Shown: positions 52,511 to 61,097 of the stretch, one piece after another
How positions within the stretch are numbered: the stretch's first letter is position 1
Layout of the letters: every line of letters starts with the position of its first letter
Origin: Gammaproteobacteria bacterium
GTDB taxonomy: Bacteria > Pseudomonadota > Gammaproteobacteria > Pseudomonadales > Pseudohongiellaceae
NCBI GenBank assembly: GCA_012960305.1
Contig: DUBM01000015.1
Coordinates: forward strand, 26,150-90,149
Length of the DNA: 64,000 nt
Direction: 5' to 3'
Program-made: the position numbers and the translations under genes
Notes under the pieces: model-generated
Databases searched by the model: none
Seen by the model: only the letters and a program-made list of their open reading frames with translations
What the model was told of the DNA's origin: nothing

Positions 52511-52563
52511 ACTGTCTGGCAATAAATTCTGAATATCTAATAGACAGCCGCAATAGGCGAACC

Positions 52564-53751
52564 TTAATGTAATTCAGAGGCTGGCCAAGGTGCTCCTGTT
52601 CTCGAAGTTCCAAGCGGTTTTAAACCTTGGTTGAGGAATTTTTGTACACGTTTACCTTCATAGGTTTCAGTAGTGTAAATATTCCCTAAGGAGTCGGTGA
52701 CAATGCTATGGGTTCCAAAAAACAGACCCGGTTGCCTGCCCCCGTCACCGAATTCAGCCAGTACTTCAAGAGACTCTCGGTCTAGTACATGGACTTTAAA
52801 ATTTGCTCCATCCGCGACGTAGATAAATTCCTGATCATCATCCTTAGAGAAAGCAATGTCCCATGTTGAACCTGCAAGTGTCTGAGGAGCTACCTGACCT
52901 TCTTTGACAAAAGTGCCATCAGGACGGAAAACCTGAATGCGGTCGGCACCTCGGTCACAGACATAGATGAGATCGTCGTTCGATGGTTCCGCACAGTGAA
53001 CGGGACCAACAAATTGCTGTGGCAGCGGTTCGCCCGGCACGTAAGTGACTCGTTCATCAACTGGAGGATTGCCGTAGGCGCCCCAGTAGCGTTTGAACGC
53101 TCCGGTAGCTACATCTACAACCGCTACACGTTTATTCCCATAGCCATCGGCAAGATATGCTTCACCGGCTTTTGCATCTATAGCTATTTCAGCCACCCTG
53201 CCGAAGGATGTAGTGCTATTGCTATTAATAGGTTCTCCTGGATAGCCAATCTCTCGAACGAATTGACCTTCTCGAGTAAATACCAAAACGTGAGAGTCGC
53301 TACTGCCATTGCCGCCTATCCAGACATCGCCATTTGGCGCTACATCGATGCCATGGTTCGACTCAGGCCAGGTATAGCCTTCACCCGGACCTCCCCAGGA
53401 ATTGATCAAATTCCCATCGCGATCAAATTCGAGAATCGGGGGTGCTGCAGAGCAACATTCCGCCCTGCCAAGATCCAGGCCGAGTTCTTGGCTCATAAAC
53501 ATAGCGTCCTGATCTCGATGAACAACATATAAGTGGTCGCGTTCATCAACTGCAATACCTATGGTTCGACCCAGCAGCCATTTATTGGGCAGGGGTTGGG
53601 GCCAATAAGGATCAACAATAAATTGCGGCACCATTCGATCATTGTTTACCGCGCTGGCAGATTGTTCTAGATTTTGCTGGCCGAAATTCAGGGCTGTGAA
53701 TAAGGCGATCGTGAAAAGTGAAACTAGAGTGGCTTTTGCTAATTTGCTCAT
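52564..53751 (-). CDS. PAL-like NHL beta-propeller protein, exported (catalytic set complete, copy 1)
   Basis: 395 residues with an N-terminal leader (about 1-25). NHL-type repeats fill the protein. Every residue known to matter in rat peptidyl-alpha-hydroxyglycine alpha-amidating lyase has a match at similar spacing: V-V-H-R-D (Arg79 for Arg533), S-N-H-G-I-D (His133 for His585), A-D-G-Y-G-N-K-R (Tyr204 for Tyr654), P-V-H-C-A-E (His252 for His690), C-D-R-G-A-D-R (Arg267 for Arg706) and G-T-H-S-I-V (His348 for His786). A conserved A-E-C-C at 97-100 could bind metal or form a disulfide. If it is a lyase, it would cleave alpha-hydroxyglycine compounds to an amide plus glyoxylate. It forms a tandem pair with 53939-55132, separated by a terminator. 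Confidence 0.78.
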   Translation of the reverse strand: MSKLAKATLVSLFTIALFTALNFGQQNLEQSASAVNNDRMVPQFIVDPYWPQPLPNKWLLGRTIGIAVDERDHLYVVHRDQDAMFMSQELGLDLGRAECCSAAPPILEFDRDGNLINSWGGPGEGYTWPESNHGIDVAPNGDVWIGGNGSSDSHVLVFTREGQFVREIGYPGEPINSNSTTSFGRVAEIAIDAKAGEAYLADGYGNKRVAVVDVATGAFKRYWGAYGNPPVDERVTYVPGEPLPQQFVGPVHCAEPSNDDLIYVCDRGADRIQVFRPDGTFVKEGQVAPQTLAGSTWDIAFSKDDDQEFIYVADGANFKVHVLDRESLEVLAEFGDGGRQPGLFFGTHSIVTDSLGNIYTTETYEGKRVQKFLNQGLKPLGTSRTGAPWPASELH

Positions 53752-53886
53752 AGCGGTTTCCCATTATTAAGGAGTTTGAAACTACTAATTGAACGCACAA
53801 TACCATCAATGTTGGATTAGAGGAATATGCACTTCCGAGGCTTGTTAGAGCGGAATGGTCCTAGTGGTGCTTTACGGGGAGGAATT

Positions 53887-53923
53887 AAAAAAGCCGCGTT
53901 GAAGTTATTCAACGCGGCTTTTT
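53887..53923. terminator. Bidirectional intrinsic terminator, perfect 16-bp stem
   Basis: AAAAAAGCCGCGTTGAA, loop GTTA, TTCAACGCGGCTTTTT. It lies between the two PAL-like genes, so they are probably separate transcripts. Confidence 0.93.
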
Positions 53924-53938
53924 GAAAACTAGGACTGA

Positions 53939-55132
53939 TTACAATTCGTCAGCAGGCCATGTAGGCGCGCGATCACGAACAGTAACAGGTCGAATACCTT
54001 GGTATAGGAATTTTTGTACACGGCTGCCTTCATAAGTCTCAGTTGTGTAAACGTTATTCTGAGAGTCAGTAGCAATACTGTGAGGAGCGTAGAACAGACC
54101 AGGCTGTCGCCCGCCGTCACCGAATGTGTACAGCACTTCCATTGATTCACGATCGATTACAGAGATCTTAAAGTTCTGTCCATCGGCAAGATAGATGAAC
54201 TCTTGCTCTGGGTCTCTGGAGAACGCGATATCCCAAGTTGAACCTTGATTCAATGTGGCCGGGTTATAAACCACTTCTCTTACATAAGTGCCGTCTTTAC
54301 GGAACACCTGAACTCGGTCAGCACCACGGTCACATACATAAACTAGGCCGTCGTTTGAAGGCTCAGCACAGTGAACAGGTCCACGGAATTGCTGTGGGCC
54401 AGGCTCACCAGGGGTGTAAGTAACGTCAGCAGTATCGTCAGGAGTATTACCATATGCACCCCAGTAGCGTTTGAACGCACCAGTGGCAACATCGACAACT
54501 GCAACACGGCGGTTTTGATAACCATCAGCGAAGTAGGCTTCATTAGCTTCTACATCAATTGAGATCTCAGCAACTCGAGCAAAGTGAGTTTGACTGTTTG
54601 AATCCCGGCCTTCACCTTGAGTACCGATAGTGCGGATATATTCACCATCTCTTGAGAAAACTAGAACGTGTGAATCGCCACCACCGTTACCACCGATCCA
54701 AACGTCGCCGTTTGGTGCAATTTCAATACCATGGTTTGACGCAGGCCAAATGTATGGTGCTCCTTCTACAGGGCCACCCCAAGCATTAATAATATTGCCA
54801 TCAATATCGAATTCTATAATTGGTGGTGCAGGAGTACAGCATTCAGCAACACCACCGAACAGACCGATTTCTGTGTTGCCACCGAATTGTGATTCGTCAT
54901 TACGATGTACGATGAAGATGTGATCTCTTTCGTCAACGTCAACACCAATTGTGTTACCCATCGCCCAATGGTTTGGAAGGGGTTTTGGCCACAAAGGGTC
55001 AACGAGAAAGTGAGGAGCCATCACGTCATTGTTAGCAGCGACAGCTGGCTCTTGTAACTTTGATTGCCCAACACTTAGTGCAACCAATGCGACTACCAGA
55101 GTTGTTCCTATCAATAGTTTGATTTTTGTCAT
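53939..55132 (-). CDS. PAL-like NHL beta-propeller protein, exported (catalytic set complete, copy 2)
   Basis: 397 residues, close paralogue of the preceding protein over its full length, with a leader of about 22 residues. The PAL landmarks are Arg77 (I-V-H-R-N), His134 (S-N-H-G-I-E), Tyr205 (A-D-G-Y-Q-N-R-R), His254 (P-V-H-C-A-E), Arg269 (C-D-R-G-A-D-R) and His351 (A-P-H-S-I-A), spaced as in the rat enzyme. The A-E-C-C motif (97-100) is shared. In copy 2 the segment G-G-P-V-E-G-A-P-Y-I-W-P carries a 1-2 residue insertion relative to copy 1. Probably periplasmic. It stands about 2 kb from the type B monooxygenase at 57 kb, with a HupE-like gene in between. Confidence 0.78.
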   Translation of the reverse strand: MTKIKLLIGTTLVVALVALSVGQSKLQEPAVAANNDVMAPHFLVDPLWPKPLPNHWAMGNTIGVDVDERDHIFIVHRNDESQFGGNTEIGLFGGVAECCTPAPPIIEFDIDGNIINAWGGPVEGAPYIWPASNHGIEIAPNGDVWIGGNGGGDSHVLVFSRDGEYIRTIGTQGEGRDSNSQTHFARVAEISIDVEANEAYFADGYQNRRVAVVDVATGAFKRYWGAYGNTPDDTADVTYTPGEPGPQQFRGPVHCAEPSNDGLVYVCDRGADRVQVFRKDGTYVREVVYNPATLNQGSTWDIAFSRDPEQEFIYLADGQNFKISVIDRESMEVLYTFGDGGRQPGLFYAPHSIATDSQNNVYTTETYEGSRVQKFLYQGIRPVTVRDRAPTWPADEL

Positions 55133-55359
55133 TCTTATTCTCCTGTAATGCCCCTGCGGGCCGTATAACTTCTAGAGCAAGGATGAGTATACTGCCTAAT
55201 TCCGAGACAGTATACTCAGTTGCAATTTTTTCAGGAACGGACTTGTGAGGATTTGTAACAGGTACTTTGCGGACTACTAACTAGCCTGTTTTTGTTGCTA
55301 CAATGCATGCGTTCTCGATACTCTAAGTATCTGATTTATTAAGAAAAATATAGGAAAAT

Positions 55360-56745
55360 ATGAAGTATCTGAATTCACTAATTCGCTCTGGATTGTTACT
55401 TGTTGTGGTCAATAGCAGTCTTGTGATGGGCTTTTTGTTGTTACCTTCAACGGCAGTTGCTCACGACATTCCATCTCGTGTCACTGTATACGCATTTGTC
55501 AAACCCGAAGGCAATCAACTTACTGCACTGTTAAGAGTACCGATGGAAGCTTTTGGGGAAATCAGTTTTCCCTTGCGTGGCCCAGGTTATTTGCAATTTT
55601 CAGAGGCAGAGTTTGCCTTGAATGATGCTGCTCGTGTTTACATAACTGAATCCATCCATTTCTATGAAAATGATGTCGAGCTCACTGATAAAGAACTTTT
55701 AGCAACTAGAGTTTCCTTACCATCGAATCGTTCTTTCACCAGTTACGACGAGGCTCTGGAAAATGTATTGAGTCCAGCCTTAGATGATGATGTAAATCTG
55801 TTTTGGCGACAGGGTGTTCTTGATGTATTGATCACTTATTCTATTCAGTCAGATGCCTCAGATTTCTCCATGAATCCTCAAATTGGCACGTTGTCTAATG
55901 AAACTACCACGGTCTTGCGTTTTCTGGTTCCTGGAGGAGCAGAGCGGGTTTTCAACTATTCGGGCAATCCAGGCGTGGTTAATTTAGACCCGCGTTGGCA
56001 TCAAGCCACTATCCGTTTTATCGGTATGGGCTTTATGCACATCTTGGAGGGCATTGACCATTTGCTGTTCCTATTTTGTTTAGTTATACCACTTCGCAGT
56101 ATTCGCGCTCTCGTTCCGGTGGTGACTTCATTTACTGTGGCCCATTCCATTACGCTAATAAGCTCCGCTTTTGGCATGGCCCCTAGTTCATTATGGTTCC
56201 CACCACTAATAGAAACTCTCATCGCTCTTTCTATTGTCTATATGGCATTCGAAAATATAGTGGGCGCTAGGTTGGAGCATAGATGGGTTATTACATTTGG
56301 ATTTGGTTTGGTTCATGGTTTTGGCTTCTCGTTTTTATTCAGTGAGACTTTGCAATTCGCCGGTGGTCATTTGTTTTCATCGTTGCTGGCATTCAATGTC
56401 GGTGTCGAAATTGGTCAGCTGTTGGTGCTTTTGTTAGTTATTCCATTACTCAATATTTTGTTCAAATATTTCGTTCGCGTTCGCATCGGCACGATTCTAC
56501 TTTCTGCGCTAGTCGCCCATAGTGCTTGGCACTGGATGCTCGAAAGAGGAGAGCAGGTAACTCTGTATCAATTCCAATTACCTGCGTTTGATTCACTGTT
56601 CTTTGCCGGGCTTATGCGCTGGGGCATGATGTTTATAGTAATGGGCATGGCACTCTGGGGAATGTATGAATTGTTCCGCCGCTACTCGTTAATAGAAAGC
56701 TTCTCCAGCTATGGAATCAGGCGCGAGATTAAGGAAGATGTTTAG
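55360..56745 (+). CDS. HupE/UreJ-like membrane protein with extracytoplasmic N-terminal domain
   Basis: 461 residues. The first about 30 residues are a hydrophobic leader (A-V-A-H-D). Residues about 35-215 form a soluble beta-rich domain (R-V-T-V-Y-A-F-V-K-P), and from about 220 there are six to seven membrane spans. The HupE/UreJ-2 signature is clear: M-G-F-M-H-I-L-E-G-I-D-H-L-L-F-L-F, and later F-G-F-G-L-V-H-G-F-G-F-S. Its His and Asp/Glu residues are thought to bind Ni or another transition metal. The split architecture (exported domain plus membrane metal-binding part) is the common form in marine proteobacteria. Metal unknown; copper or zinc supply for the neighbouring PHM- and PAL-like proteins is possible but unsupported. 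Confidence 0.82.
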   Translation: MKYLNSLIRSGLLLVVVNSSLVMGFLLLPSTAVAHDIPSRVTVYAFVKPEGNQLTALLRVPMEAFGEISFPLRGPGYLQFSEAEFALNDAARVYITESIHFYENDVELTDKELLATRVSLPSNRSFTSYDEALENVLSPALDDDVNLFWRQGVLDVLITYSIQSDASDFSMNPQIGTLSNETTTVLRFLVPGGAERVFNYSGNPGVVNLDPRWHQATIRFIGMGFMHILEGIDHLLFLFCLVIPLRSIRALVPVVTSFTVAHSITLISSAFGMAPSSLWFPPLIETLIALSIVYMAFENIVGARLEHRWVITFGFGLVHGFGFSFLFSETLQFAGGHLFSSLLAFNVGVEIGQLLVLLLVIPLLNILFKYFVRVRIGTILLSALVAHSAWHWMLERGEQVTLYQFQLPAFDSLFFAGLMRWGMMFIVMGMALWGMYELFRRYSLIESFSSYGIRREIKEDV

Positions 56746-57236
56746 GCTTGTGCGGAGAATTGCGACTAGAGTTTTTTCAGGATTTAATGTCCTCGACTCG
56801 TTGCGCATATCGGTGTCGCGAAGCGCCAATGCTGTGATGCTCAAAACTCATAAGATCATGCATTTAAAGGAATAAACATTCATATGGGCAGCAAAATCGG
56901 TTCCAATGTGGACATAGTTTTTACTATTACGGAAAGCTTAGGCCCATGACTTAGGGTAAGCTTTCTGCCAATTGATAGTACGTTGTCAGGACTCTACTTC
57001 GTTGATGGAGAACCCCAAAATCAGTATTTGGCGTATTTTCTCAGCCAAGATCGTATCAATATTTCTATTTCCTCTCGAGTGTCAGGATATAGGCATTAGT
57101 GGGACTTTCTTAAGACTGCCAGCAAATATTCATTTTGATTTCAGAAAGTTACAAAAATACTCGTAAATAAGTAACTATTGCTTAGTGGTTCGTTTAAGAT
57201 TACTTCATTAACCTTCTGGTTCTAGGGATATATGCA
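56746..57236. other. Intergenic region with a long inverted repeat
   Basis: 491 bp. GAAAGCTTA (56932-56940) and TAAGCTTTC (56957-56965) are exact inverted 9-mers with inner CCC/GGG pairing, forming a hairpin without a T-run. It could be a regulatory stem or an mRNA-processing site. No gene was seen. Confidence 0.45.
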
Positions 57237-58940
57237 ATGAAAAAATTAAATCTGTTGTTAACAGTTTCTATCTCTAGTCTACTTTCAATGTCTGTCTCCG
57301 CTCTTCCCGATAGAATTGGTGACTTCGGGCTTATCGACAGTGATGGTGAATTTCACCAATTGAGCCGCTACCGAAATATGGAAGCTTTAGTTTTAATGTC
57401 ATTCGATGCCAGTTGTGCGTCCCTTGATTCTACTCTTGTTCAGTTCGAAGCAATGCAGTCTGATTGGGCCGAGGCAAAAATTGCCTTTGCTCTAATTAAT
57501 TCCGCTGGATCTGACCTCATGTCCATTCGTAACGCGAAAGCTGAACGAGGACTTGAGTTACCTTTAATGGTTGATACAGGTCAGTTGGTTTCTGAGACCT
57601 TGAGTCTTACTAAAGCAGGCGAAGTAGTAATTCTGGATCCTGAGAGATTAACCCTACTTTATCGAGGTTCTTTGGGTGCTTCAGTTGCATCCACATTATC
57701 CAGTGAAATTGCCGGCACACTAGATACCACTTTGATAGAGGCTGTCGGTGGCTGCGATCTGGTTTATCCGGCAAAAGAGCAACATTCGAATGTAGTTCCT
57801 GATTATGCGTCTGAAGTTGCTCCTATTATCGGCGAGCAGTGTGCAACTTGTCACCGCGAAGGCGGTATTGCACCTTTCGCCATGGACAGCCATCTTATGC
57901 TGCAGGGCTGGTCACCAATGATTCGAGAAGTGTTGCTTACCAAGCGTATGCCACCCACTCAAGTAGATCCGGCGATCGGGCACTTTAATAATGCTCGCTA
58001 TATGTCAGATGCTGATATGCAAACTCTGGTGCATTGGATAGATGCAGGCGCACCACGCGGGGCCGCTGCTATTGATCCACTAACAGAGATTGAGATGCCG
58101 AATTGGAAAGAATGGGCACTAGGAGAGCCGGATTACATTGTGAAGGCGCCGAAGATGGAAATCCCTGCCACTGGTGTTATGGACTACATCGATATTGATG
58201 TTGAGTTACCTTTTACTGAAGATAAGTGGGTTAAAGCCGTGCAGTTCATTCCAGGTGATGAGACTGTGTTACACCATTTGCTTACCTATGTAACAGCACC
58301 GAAGGAAAACTTTGATGGTGGCGAAGCCAATACTGCTTCTATCGCCCGTCGGTTCCTCGAAGGTTATGCGCCAGGTAAGGTTGAGGCGATGACTTTTCGT
58401 GAAGATACAGGTGTGTTGATTCCTGAAGGGCATAAACTTTCAATGCAGTTCCATTTTACAACCAATGGTAAAGCAACTACTGACGAAACAATTCTTGGGT
58501 TGTATATGTACGATGAGCCGCCGAAGCATGAAAACTTCACTCGTTCAGTAGCTTCACAATTTAAGATTCCTGCATTCGACCAAAACCATGAGTCTGCAGC
58601 GCAGTATGTGTTTCAGGAAGATGTAATGGTCACTGGTCTGCGCCCCCATATGCATTTTCGCGGCAAGGACATGAAGTTCTCAATGGAAAATGTCGATGGG
58701 TCGATGACTGATTTGTTGTCAGTACCGAACTACAGCTATGCTTGGCAGCCAACTTATGAGCTCGCTGACCCGGTCATGGTGTCAGCAGGAACCAAGGTTC
58801 ATGTAACCGGGACTTTTGATAATTCTGAGTATAATCCTGCGAACCCTGACCCAAGCCAGGAATTGACGTTTGGTTTACAGAGTTGGGATGAAATGTTTAT
58901 TGGCTACTGGACCTACCATGCGGTAGAGCCAGTGAATTAA
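57237..58940 (+). CDS. Redoxin - cytochrome c - PHM-like fusion (type B), complete copper ligand set
   Basis: 567 residues: signal peptide (to V-S-A, about 22), redoxin-like domain (R-I-G-D-F-G-L-I-D-S-D-G-E-F-H at 26-40; single Cys60, no C-x-x-C), haem motif C-A-T-C-H at 202-206, G-W-S-P-M-I-R-E-V and K-R-M-P-P. The PHM-like part keeps all six copper positions: L-H-H-L (His346/347), Q-F-H-F (His406), P-H-M-H-F (His471/473) and W-D-E-M-F (Met553). Spacings are close to rat PHM (59, 65 and 80 against 64, 70 and 70 residues). It is the closest relative of the degenerate protein at 20007-21710. Predicted periplasmic hydroxylase. Monocistronic, with its own terminator. Confidence 0.84.
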   Translation: MKKLNLLLTVSISSLLSMSVSALPDRIGDFGLIDSDGEFHQLSRYRNMEALVLMSFDASCASLDSTLVQFEAMQSDWAEAKIAFALINSAGSDLMSIRNAKAERGLELPLMVDTGQLVSETLSLTKAGEVVILDPERLTLLYRGSLGASVASTLSSEIAGTLDTTLIEAVGGCDLVYPAKEQHSNVVPDYASEVAPIIGEQCATCHREGGIAPFAMDSHLMLQGWSPMIREVLLTKRMPPTQVDPAIGHFNNARYMSDADMQTLVHWIDAGAPRGAAAIDPLTEIEMPNWKEWALGEPDYIVKAPKMEIPATGVMDYIDIDVELPFTEDKWVKAVQFIPGDETVLHHLLTYVTAPKENFDGGEANTASIARRFLEGYAPGKVEAMTFREDTGVLIPEGHKLSMQFHFTTNGKATTDETILGLYMYDEPPKHENFTRSVASQFKIPAFDQNHESAAQYVFQEDVMVTGLRPHMHFRGKDMKFSMENVDGSMTDLLSVPNYSYAWQPTYELADPVMVSAGTKVHVTGTFDNSEYNPANPDPSQELTFGLQSWDEMFIGYWTYHAVEPVN

Positions 58941-58962
58941 CACTAAGTTGGGCTAGAGCCAG

Positions 58963-58994
58963 AACCCGTTTACAGAGATGTTGACGGGTTTTTT
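58963..58994 (+). terminator. Intrinsic terminator
   Basis: AACCCGT paired with ACGGGTT (inner ACA/TGT pairs, GAGA loop), followed by TTTTTT. It is downstream of the type B gene ending at 58940. Confidence 0.8.
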
Positions 58995-59221
58995 GTTTGG
59001 GTTGATCCAGACACCTTTCTTAAGATGTGCTGAATCTTCTCGTTGATCATTGGTCTCGCGTACTTTGTTTGTCCTCTGGGGATAATTTCTCAAGTTCCGA
59101 AAGTCTTGTTTTACGATAAGGAATAAGTCCATCAATGTAGCGTATATCGTTGTCTCCACAGCATTTAACTTGCTATGATGCCACGCTTAGAATTCATAAT
59201 AATAATTCGGGAGAGCACCAT

Positions 59222-60916
59222 ATGTCCTCGATCTTCATCGTCATTTTCGGGTTGATTGGTTTTTCATTTGGATGGTTTGTCTATTCAAAGTTTATCGCTG
59301 AAAAAATCTATCAGCTCGATCCGAACTATGAAACGCCAGCCCACCGTTTTGAGGATGGTGTTGACTACGTTCCGACCAATAAATTTGTCCTTTGGGGATC
59401 TCATTTTACTGCTGTTGCTGGAGCGGCTCCTATCGTTGGCCCGGCTATAGCGGTCTACTGGGGGTGGGCTCCAGCTCTTCTTTGGGTAACTTTCGGATCG
59501 ATTTTTTTCGCAGGGGTACATGATTTTGGCGCTTTATGGGCCAGCAATAGACATGATGCTAAGTCAATAGGGGCTCTCTCTGAAACCATCATCGGCACGC
59601 GGGTCCGTTCCGTTATGATGATAATAATTTTTCTTCTTCTGGTTTTAGTTAATGCGATGTTTGCGACTATTATCGGCGATGAGATGGTTATCTATCCCGA
59701 ATCAGTTTTCCCTGCTTGGGCGGCCATTCCAGTTGCAATAGCAGTGGGTGTTCTTATTCGCAAAAAATTTAATTTATTACTGATATCAATTATAGGCGTA
59801 GGTATTCTTTATTTTACGATTTATATCGGAAGTATCATGCCGTTGGCTCTTCCTGGGGATATATTTGGGCTTGGGGAGAGAGGTAACTGGATTATTTTGT
59901 TGTATGTTTATGCCGGTATTGCGTCAATGCTACCGGTTTGGTTACTGCTTCAACCGCGCGACTATATAAATGGTGCGCAGTTAGTAGTCGGCTTAATCGT
60001 TCTCTATTCAGCAGTTTTATTTACCATGCCTGATGTAGCTGCTCCGATGTTCAATGATGTGGCTGAGGGGACACCGCCCATCTGGCCGATTCTTTTTGTT
60101 ACGATAGCCTGCGGTGCTTTGTCTGGATTCCATGGAATTGTTTCTTCCGGCACGAGCGCAAAACAGCTGAATAATGAAAAAGATGCGCGGTTTGTTGGTT
60201 ATCTTGGTGCATTAGGTGAAGGTTCATTAGCTTTGATAACTATTGTGGCAGTAACTGGCTCCTTGTATGCGGCAACTGCGGCAGGGGGCTGGGATGAACT
60301 TTATCCGAATTTCACTGGAGGCCCATCTGCTGGTGGGTTTATCTCAGGGGGCGCATTATTGATTTCTAATGGTTGGGGAATATCTCTGGCTTTTGCTCAA
60401 ACAATGCTTGCTGTGATGGTGGTCTTGTTCGCCGGTACAACTATGGATGCTGGCCTTAGATTGACTCGATATATTATCCAAGAATGGGGAAACATATATG
60501 GGATTAATCCTTTAAAGAACAATTATATATCGACTATGGTGGCTGTAGGAGCATGCTTATTATTGGCGTTTGGAGTATCAAATGGGAATTACCCTGGAGA
60601 CGGTGGAACGCTTATATGGCCAGTATTTGGCGCTACCAATCAGATACTCGCAGGGATGACATTAATAATTCTCTCTGTGTATTTGCTTAAGCTTGGGCGA
60701 CCGGCTAGGTATCTTATAGCGCCAATGATATTTATCCTATTGATGGCTATCTGGGCTAGCGTTTGGTACATAATGGACTATATCAGCAAAGGCCAGTGGA
60801 TCCTTGTTCTGATTCAAGTTGCGGTTATGGTGTCTGCGTTATTTATTATTTTAGAAAGTTGGGGTGTGGTCTCTAAATTAAAAGCTGAAGATAAGGCTGT
60901 TGTATCAAGCGACTAG
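59222..60916 (+). CDS. CstA-like carbon starvation family carrier
   Basis: 564 residues from the ATG at 59222, which has GGGAG about 9 nt upstream; the frame is open 24 codons further back, but that part is not hydrophobic and unlike the family. About 14-16 membrane spans. Family blocks: N-terminal Y-S-K-F-I-A-E-K-I-Y-Q-L-D-P-N then T-P-A-H-R-F-E-D-G-V-D-Y-V-P-T-N-K, F-T-A-V-A-G-A-A-P-I-V-G-P-A, G-F-H-G-I-V-S-S-G-T-S-A-K and F-G-A-T-N-Q-I-L-A-G-M-T. CstA proteins carry pyruvate or peptides; this one is shorter than E. coli CstA, like the YjiY/CstA-short subgroup. Inner membrane. A weak terminator-like stem lies at about 60990-61040. Confidence 0.9.
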   Translation: MSSIFIVIFGLIGFSFGWFVYSKFIAEKIYQLDPNYETPAHRFEDGVDYVPTNKFVLWGSHFTAVAGAAPIVGPAIAVYWGWAPALLWVTFGSIFFAGVHDFGALWASNRHDAKSIGALSETIIGTRVRSVMMIIIFLLLVLVNAMFATIIGDEMVIYPESVFPAWAAIPVAIAVGVLIRKKFNLLLISIIGVGILYFTIYIGSIMPLALPGDIFGLGERGNWIILLYVYAGIASMLPVWLLLQPRDYINGAQLVVGLIVLYSAVLFTMPDVAAPMFNDVAEGTPPIWPILFVTIACGALSGFHGIVSSGTSAKQLNNEKDARFVGYLGALGEGSLALITIVAVTGSLYAATAAGGWDELYPNFTGGPSAGGFISGGALLISNGWGISLAFAQTMLAVMVVLFAGTTMDAGLRLTRYIIQEWGNIYGINPLKNNYISTMVAVGACLLLAFGVSNGNYPGDGGTLIWPVFGATNQILAGMTLIILSVYLLKLGRPARYLIAPMIFILLMAIWASVWYIMDYISKGQWILVLIQVAVMVSALFIILESWGVVSKLKAEDKAVVSSD

Positions 60917-61097
60917 AGTATTGGTCTGAGTCTAGAATAATTTACCGGAAGGTAAAGTAATTTAACGAGATCAAATAACAGAGTTTTAAGGAAGGGGCGG
61001 TTTGCTGTGCATTGCACTGGATTCTTGCTCCTTTTTTATTTGTTGTCGTTTTAGTTTAGATATGAAGGATTATTTCTTGTTTTCCTGAAGATAATTT

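Noticed and set aside
60990..61040. Terminator after the CstA-like gene
   Set aside because: AAGGGGC/GCTCCTT with a long loop and a T-run is possible, but the stem is short with a wobble pair, so it is mentioned only in the gene entry.
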